Of a stretch of 6,629 nucleotides of DNA, positions 4,980 to 6,629 are shown piece after piece. Under the pieces are notes generated by a model. The model saw nothing but the letters and a program-made list of their open reading frames with translations, was not told where the DNA came from and made no database searches. Position numbers and translations under genes: made by a program. The stretch is from contig VAXX01000289.1 of the NCBI GenBank assembly GCA_005885115.1, positions 1 through 6,629 on the forward strand. Reading direction: 5' to 3'. How positions within the stretch are numbered: position 1 is the stretch's first letter; every line of letters starts with the position of its first letter. The stretch is from Actinomycetota bacterium (GTDB lineage Bacteria > Actinomycetota > Actinomycetes > Mycobacteriales > Micromonosporaceae).

Positions 4980-5633
4980 TTAACGTTCGTCCCCTTCACG
5001 TCCGCCGTCAAGGGAATCGGAAAACTGGGCCCAGGTTCCGATCCACGAATGCATCGCGATACCACTGGCGACACCGGCGTTGATGGATCGGGTGGAGCCG
5101 AATTGGGCGATGTACAGCACCTCGGTACACGCCTGCCGGGCGGCGGCGGACAGGCCCGGGCCCTCCTGCCCGAACAGGAGTACGCATTTGCGGGGCAGCG
5201 GGGCGCGTTCCAGCAGCCGGGCGCCGGGAAGGTTGTCGATACCGACGACGGCCAGGCCGACCTGGGTACTCCACGCGAGGAACTGTTCGATCGTCTCGTG
5301 GTGCCGGACGTGCTGGTACCGGTCGGTCACCATCGCGCCGCGCCGATTCCATTTGCGTTTGCCGATAATGTGCACTTCGGCGGCCAGAAAGGCGTTGGCG
5401 TTGCGTACCACCGTGCCGATGTTCAGGTCGTGCTGCCAGTTCTCGATGGCGACGTGGAAGTCGTGCCGGCGGGTATCCAGGTCGGCCACGATCGCCTCGC
5501 GCCGCCAGTACCGGTACCGGTCGACGACGTTGCGACGGTCACCGGCGGCGAGCAGCTCCGGGTCGTACCTCGGGTCCTCGGGCCACGGCCCCACCCACGG
5601 TCCCAGCCCCACCTCGAGGTCCGTATCGTCCAC
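4980..5633 (-). CDS. SpoU/TrmH family RNA 2'-O-ribose methyltransferase
   Basis: A 217-aa SPOUT-class enzyme that transfers a methyl group from S-adenosylmethionine to a ribose 2'-OH in tRNA or rRNA; the target nucleotide cannot be read from the sequence. All three family motifs are present: motif 1, N-I-G-T-V-V-R-N-A-N (71-80, with the catalytic-type Arg at 77); motif 2, L-F-G-Q-E-G-P-G-L (153-161); and motif 3, S-T-R-S-I-N-A-G-V-A-S-G-I-A-M (180-194), which form the trefoil knot. Residues 20-60 (D-P-R-Y-D-P-E-L-L, then R-R-N-V-V-D-R-Y-R-Y-W) form an N-terminal extension that I recall from the actinobacterial subgroup. The GTG at 5633 is 11 nt after the stop of the upstream gene and is weakly served by GGGTAG. 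In-frame GTG codons at residues 8 and 14 are possible alternatives but have no better ribosome site. It lies in a tight run with the 166-aa gene before it and DUF6758 after it. Confidence 0.93.
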   Translation of the reverse strand: MDDTDLEVGLGPWVGPWPEDPRYDPELLAAGDRRNVVDRYRYWRREAIVADLDTRRHDFHVAIENWQHDLNIGTVVRNANAFLAAEVHIIGKRKWNRRGAMVTDRYQHVRHHETIEQFLAWSTQVGLAVVGIDNLPGARLLERAPLPRKCVLLFGQEGPGLSAAARQACTEVLYIAQFGSTRSINAGVASGIAMHSWIGTWAQFSDSLDGGREGDER

Positions 5634-5644
5634 GGCAGGTGAGG

Positions 5645-6145
5645 CTACCCGTCGAACGCCGCCCCCAGGTCGGCGAGGAACCGCTGCTCGGCCGGGCTGA
5701 CCAGCGGACCGCCCATACCGAGTACGCCCCCGCTGCGCGATGCCTGGCAGACCCGGGCGGCGATGGCTTCCAGCCAGTGCCGGTACGCGTCGCGGTCCTC
5801 CCGCCCGGCCCGGGTCCGCAACAGCCGCCCGACCGTCCGGCAGGCGTCAAGTACCTCGGCGATCCCGGCCGACCGGTCGTGGAACTCCTCGGCGGCGGGT
5901 TCCTCCGCGCCGGTCTCGGCGTAGATGGCGGCCACGACGTCGCGGACCAGTCGGCTGGCTGAGGCCCGGCCGGCGGCGATCGCGTCGATCCCGGCCAGCC
6001 CCTCCACGACGGTACGCCGGGCGGAGTCGGCCTCCGCCGAGGTGGCCGCGACCACCACCCGGCCGGGGAGCCTGACCAGCAACTCCCACTCGTCCCGGCG
6101 GAGCGGCAACTCGGTGCGCGGCCGGATGGCAGATTGGTTGGACAT
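5645..6145 (-). CDS. Hypothetical helical protein, 166 aa, function unknown
   Basis: I cannot assign a function. The product is soluble, Ala/Arg/Glu-rich and predicted mostly helical, with no signal peptide, no transmembrane segment and only two Cys (102, 133), too few for a metal knuckle. Visible segments: R-D-E-W-E-L-L-V-R-L-P-G (17-28), A-A-T-S-A-E-A-D-S (33-41), an acidic E-T-G-A-E-E-P-A-A-E-E-F (77-88), and a C-terminal G-G-V-L-G-M-G-G-P-L-V-S-P-A-E-Q (139-154). The last resembles the 'EGG-x-LG-x-GG-x-x-VS-x-x-E' ending I remember from many small uncharacterised bacterial helical proteins. Coding evidence is strong third-position GC, and an ATG with GGGAGG 6 nt upstream. That ribosome site lies inside a perfect 20-bp inverted repeat. 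The gene precedes the RNA methyltransferase by 11 nt, so the two are very likely co-transcribed, but nothing shows that they work together. Confidence 0.85.
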   Translation of the reverse strand: MSNQSAIRPRTELPLRRDEWELLVRLPGRVVVAATSAEADSARRTVVEGLAGIDAIAAGRASASRLVRDVVAAIYAETGAEEPAAEEFHDRSAGIAEVLDACRTVGRLLRTRAGREDRDAYRHWLEAIAARVCQASRSGGVLGMGGPLVSPAEQRFLADLGAAFDG

Positions 6146-6146
6146 A

Positions 6147-6166
6147 GCTGACCTCCCGAGGTCAGC
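6147..6166. promoter_or_regulatory. Perfect 20-bp inverted repeat over the ribosome binding site
   Basis: GCTGACCTC, a central CC, then GAGGTCAGC: two 9-bp arms with no mismatch, ending one base before the ATG at 6145. On the minus-strand transcript the right-hand arm includes the GGGAGG Shine-Dalgarno sequence, so an RNA hairpin (8 bp closed by a CGGG loop) would hide the ribosome site. As DNA it has the size and symmetry of a dimeric repressor operator. No regulator gene lies in the window. It sits in the 50-nt gap after the MaoC-type gene. Confidence 0.55.
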
Positions 6167-6195
6167 ATAGGACGGCGGACCGGCCCGGGCGGCGC

Positions 6196-6629
6196 TTACG
6201 CCGGTTCGGGGGCGGCCGCCGGCTCGGGGAAACTGGGCAGGTCAGGGCCGGCGTACGCCTGTTTGGGCACCATGACTCTCCGGCGGAACACGCATACCAG
6301 TGTCCCGTCCTGTTTGTACCCGCGGGTCTCAACCGTGACCACGCCGCGGTCGGGTTTGGACCCGGATTCCCGCTTGTCCAGTACGGTCGTCTCGCCATAG
6401 ATGGTGTCCCCGTGGAAGGTCGGCGCGACGTGCCGCAGCGACTCGACCTCCAGGTTGGCGATCGCCTTGCCGCTGACGTCGGCGACCGACATGCCCAGCA
6501 GCAGCGAGTAGATGAGGTTGCCGACCACGACGTTGCGCCCGAAGTGCGTCGAGGTCTGCGCGTAGTGCGCGTCCAGGTGCAACGGGTGGTGGTTCATCGT
6601 GATCAGGCAGAACAGGTGGTCGTCGGACT
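6196..6629 (-). CDS. MaoC-family hot-dog enoyl-CoA hydratase-like protein (N-terminus cut by window edge)
   Basis: A probable acyl-CoA hydratase/dehydratase of the MaoC family with a hot-dog fold, acting in the cytoplasm on an enoyl- or hydroxyacyl-CoA; the substrate is unknown. About 143 residues are visible and the frame runs open through the right edge, so perhaps 15-30 residues are missing. A Met at 6597 is not the real start: the upstream codons (S-D-D-H-L-F-C-L-I-T) continue the conserved pattern into M-N-H-H-P-L-H-L-D-A-H-Y-A. This matches the hydratase-2 motif region (D-x-N-P-[LIV]-H-x-D), keeping P-L-H-x-D but with Asn and His in place of the usual Asp and Asn. L-R-H-V-A-P-T-F-H-G-D-T-I-Y-G-E-T, then D-K-R-E-S, is the typical hot-dog beta-sheet region of the MaoC group that resembles mesaconyl-CoA hydratase. 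The C-terminal tail is Pro/Ala/Glu-rich and probably disordered. Substrate-level naming is not justified. Confidence 0.88.
   Translation of the reverse strand, partial: SDDHLFCLITMNHHPLHLDAHYAQTSTHFGRNVVVGNLIYSLLLGMSVADVSGKAIANLEVESLRHVAPTFHGDTIYGETTVLDKRESGSKPDRGVVTVETRGYKQDGTLVCVFRRRVMVPKQAYAGPDLPSFPEPAAAPEPA

Noticed and set aside
4315..4983. Plus-strand frame of 222 codons antisense to DUF6758
   Set aside because: Arg/His/Gly-rich antisense product with no ribosome site; the minus strand carries recognised family segments.
4370..5074. Alternative minus-strand frame of 234 codons overlapping DUF6758
   Set aside because: It also overlaps the end of the methyltransferase and its translation is Arg/Gly-rich noise; the 4324-4974 frame has the zinc knuckle and family segments.
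5508..5522. Short tandem repeat TACCGGTACCGG
   Set aside because: It is fully explained by the coding sequence of the methyltransferase (Tyr-Arg-Tyr-Trp region) and does not extend.
5049..5700. Two plus-strand frames antisense to the RNA methyltransferase
   Set aside because: All three SpoU motifs lie in the minus-strand frame; the antisense frames show none and have no ribosome sites.
1..6629. CRISPR array, insertion sequence, tRNA/attachment site or toxin-antitoxin pair
   Set aside because: I looked on both strands and saw no spaced direct repeats, terminal inverted repeats, transposase motifs, tRNA-like cloverleaf or paired small toxin/antitoxin genes. The composition is even throughout.

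Overview
The window looks like a piece of an actinobacterial chromosome, most likely from the family Micromonosporaceae (Actinoplanes/Micromonospora-type). The evidence is the very high GC content, strong G/C at third codon positions, frequent GTG starts, and several families I know mainly from Actinobacteria: DUF6191, DUF6758 and the PLEEE/FPTEKFRGEW-type membrane PH protein. This placement rests on recollected family signatures, not a search. I see no mobile element, CRISPR array, tRNA or rRNA.

Almost everything is read from the minus strand, so in transcription order (right to left) the layout is as follows. Unit A (6629 to 4324) holds a MaoC-type hot-dog hydratase cut by the right window edge, a 166-aa helical protein of unknown function, a SpoU/TrmH-type RNA 2'-O-methyltransferase, and a DUF6758 protein. 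The last three are spaced by only 11 and 5 nt. A 116-nt gap follows with an AT-rich island that may be a promoter. Unit B (about 4200 to 1994) holds a 58-aa single-span membrane protein, a two-span membrane protein with a bacterial PH (bPH2) domain, a PHP-family phosphoesterase and a MarC-family membrane protein. The genes of unit B overlap one another, and the internal starts have little or no Shine-Dalgarno sequence, so translational coupling is likely. A single plus-strand gene, the 80-aa DUF6191 protein (1763-2005), runs head-on into the 3' end of MarC with a 12-nt overlap. Divergent from it, unit C (1681 to 1) holds a stand-alone RecB/Cas4-like nuclease with an apparent Fe-S cysteine set, then an MFS transporter whose C-terminus is cut by the left edge.

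The region reads as conserved housekeeping or poorly characterised chromosome rather than an accessory island, and I did not find a convincing new multi-gene system. The best second looks are: (1) a perfect 20-bp inverted repeat that covers the ribosome binding site of the 166-aa gene; (2) the start codon of the PH-domain gene, which lies inside a hairpin, has no Shine-Dalgarno sequence and lies within the upstream small gene; (3) a PHP phosphoesterase that seems to lack about 30 residues of helical arm present in E. coli YciV/RNase AM; (4) a DUF6758 protein whose zinc ribbon shows only three cysteines, with Asp where I recall His in relatives.
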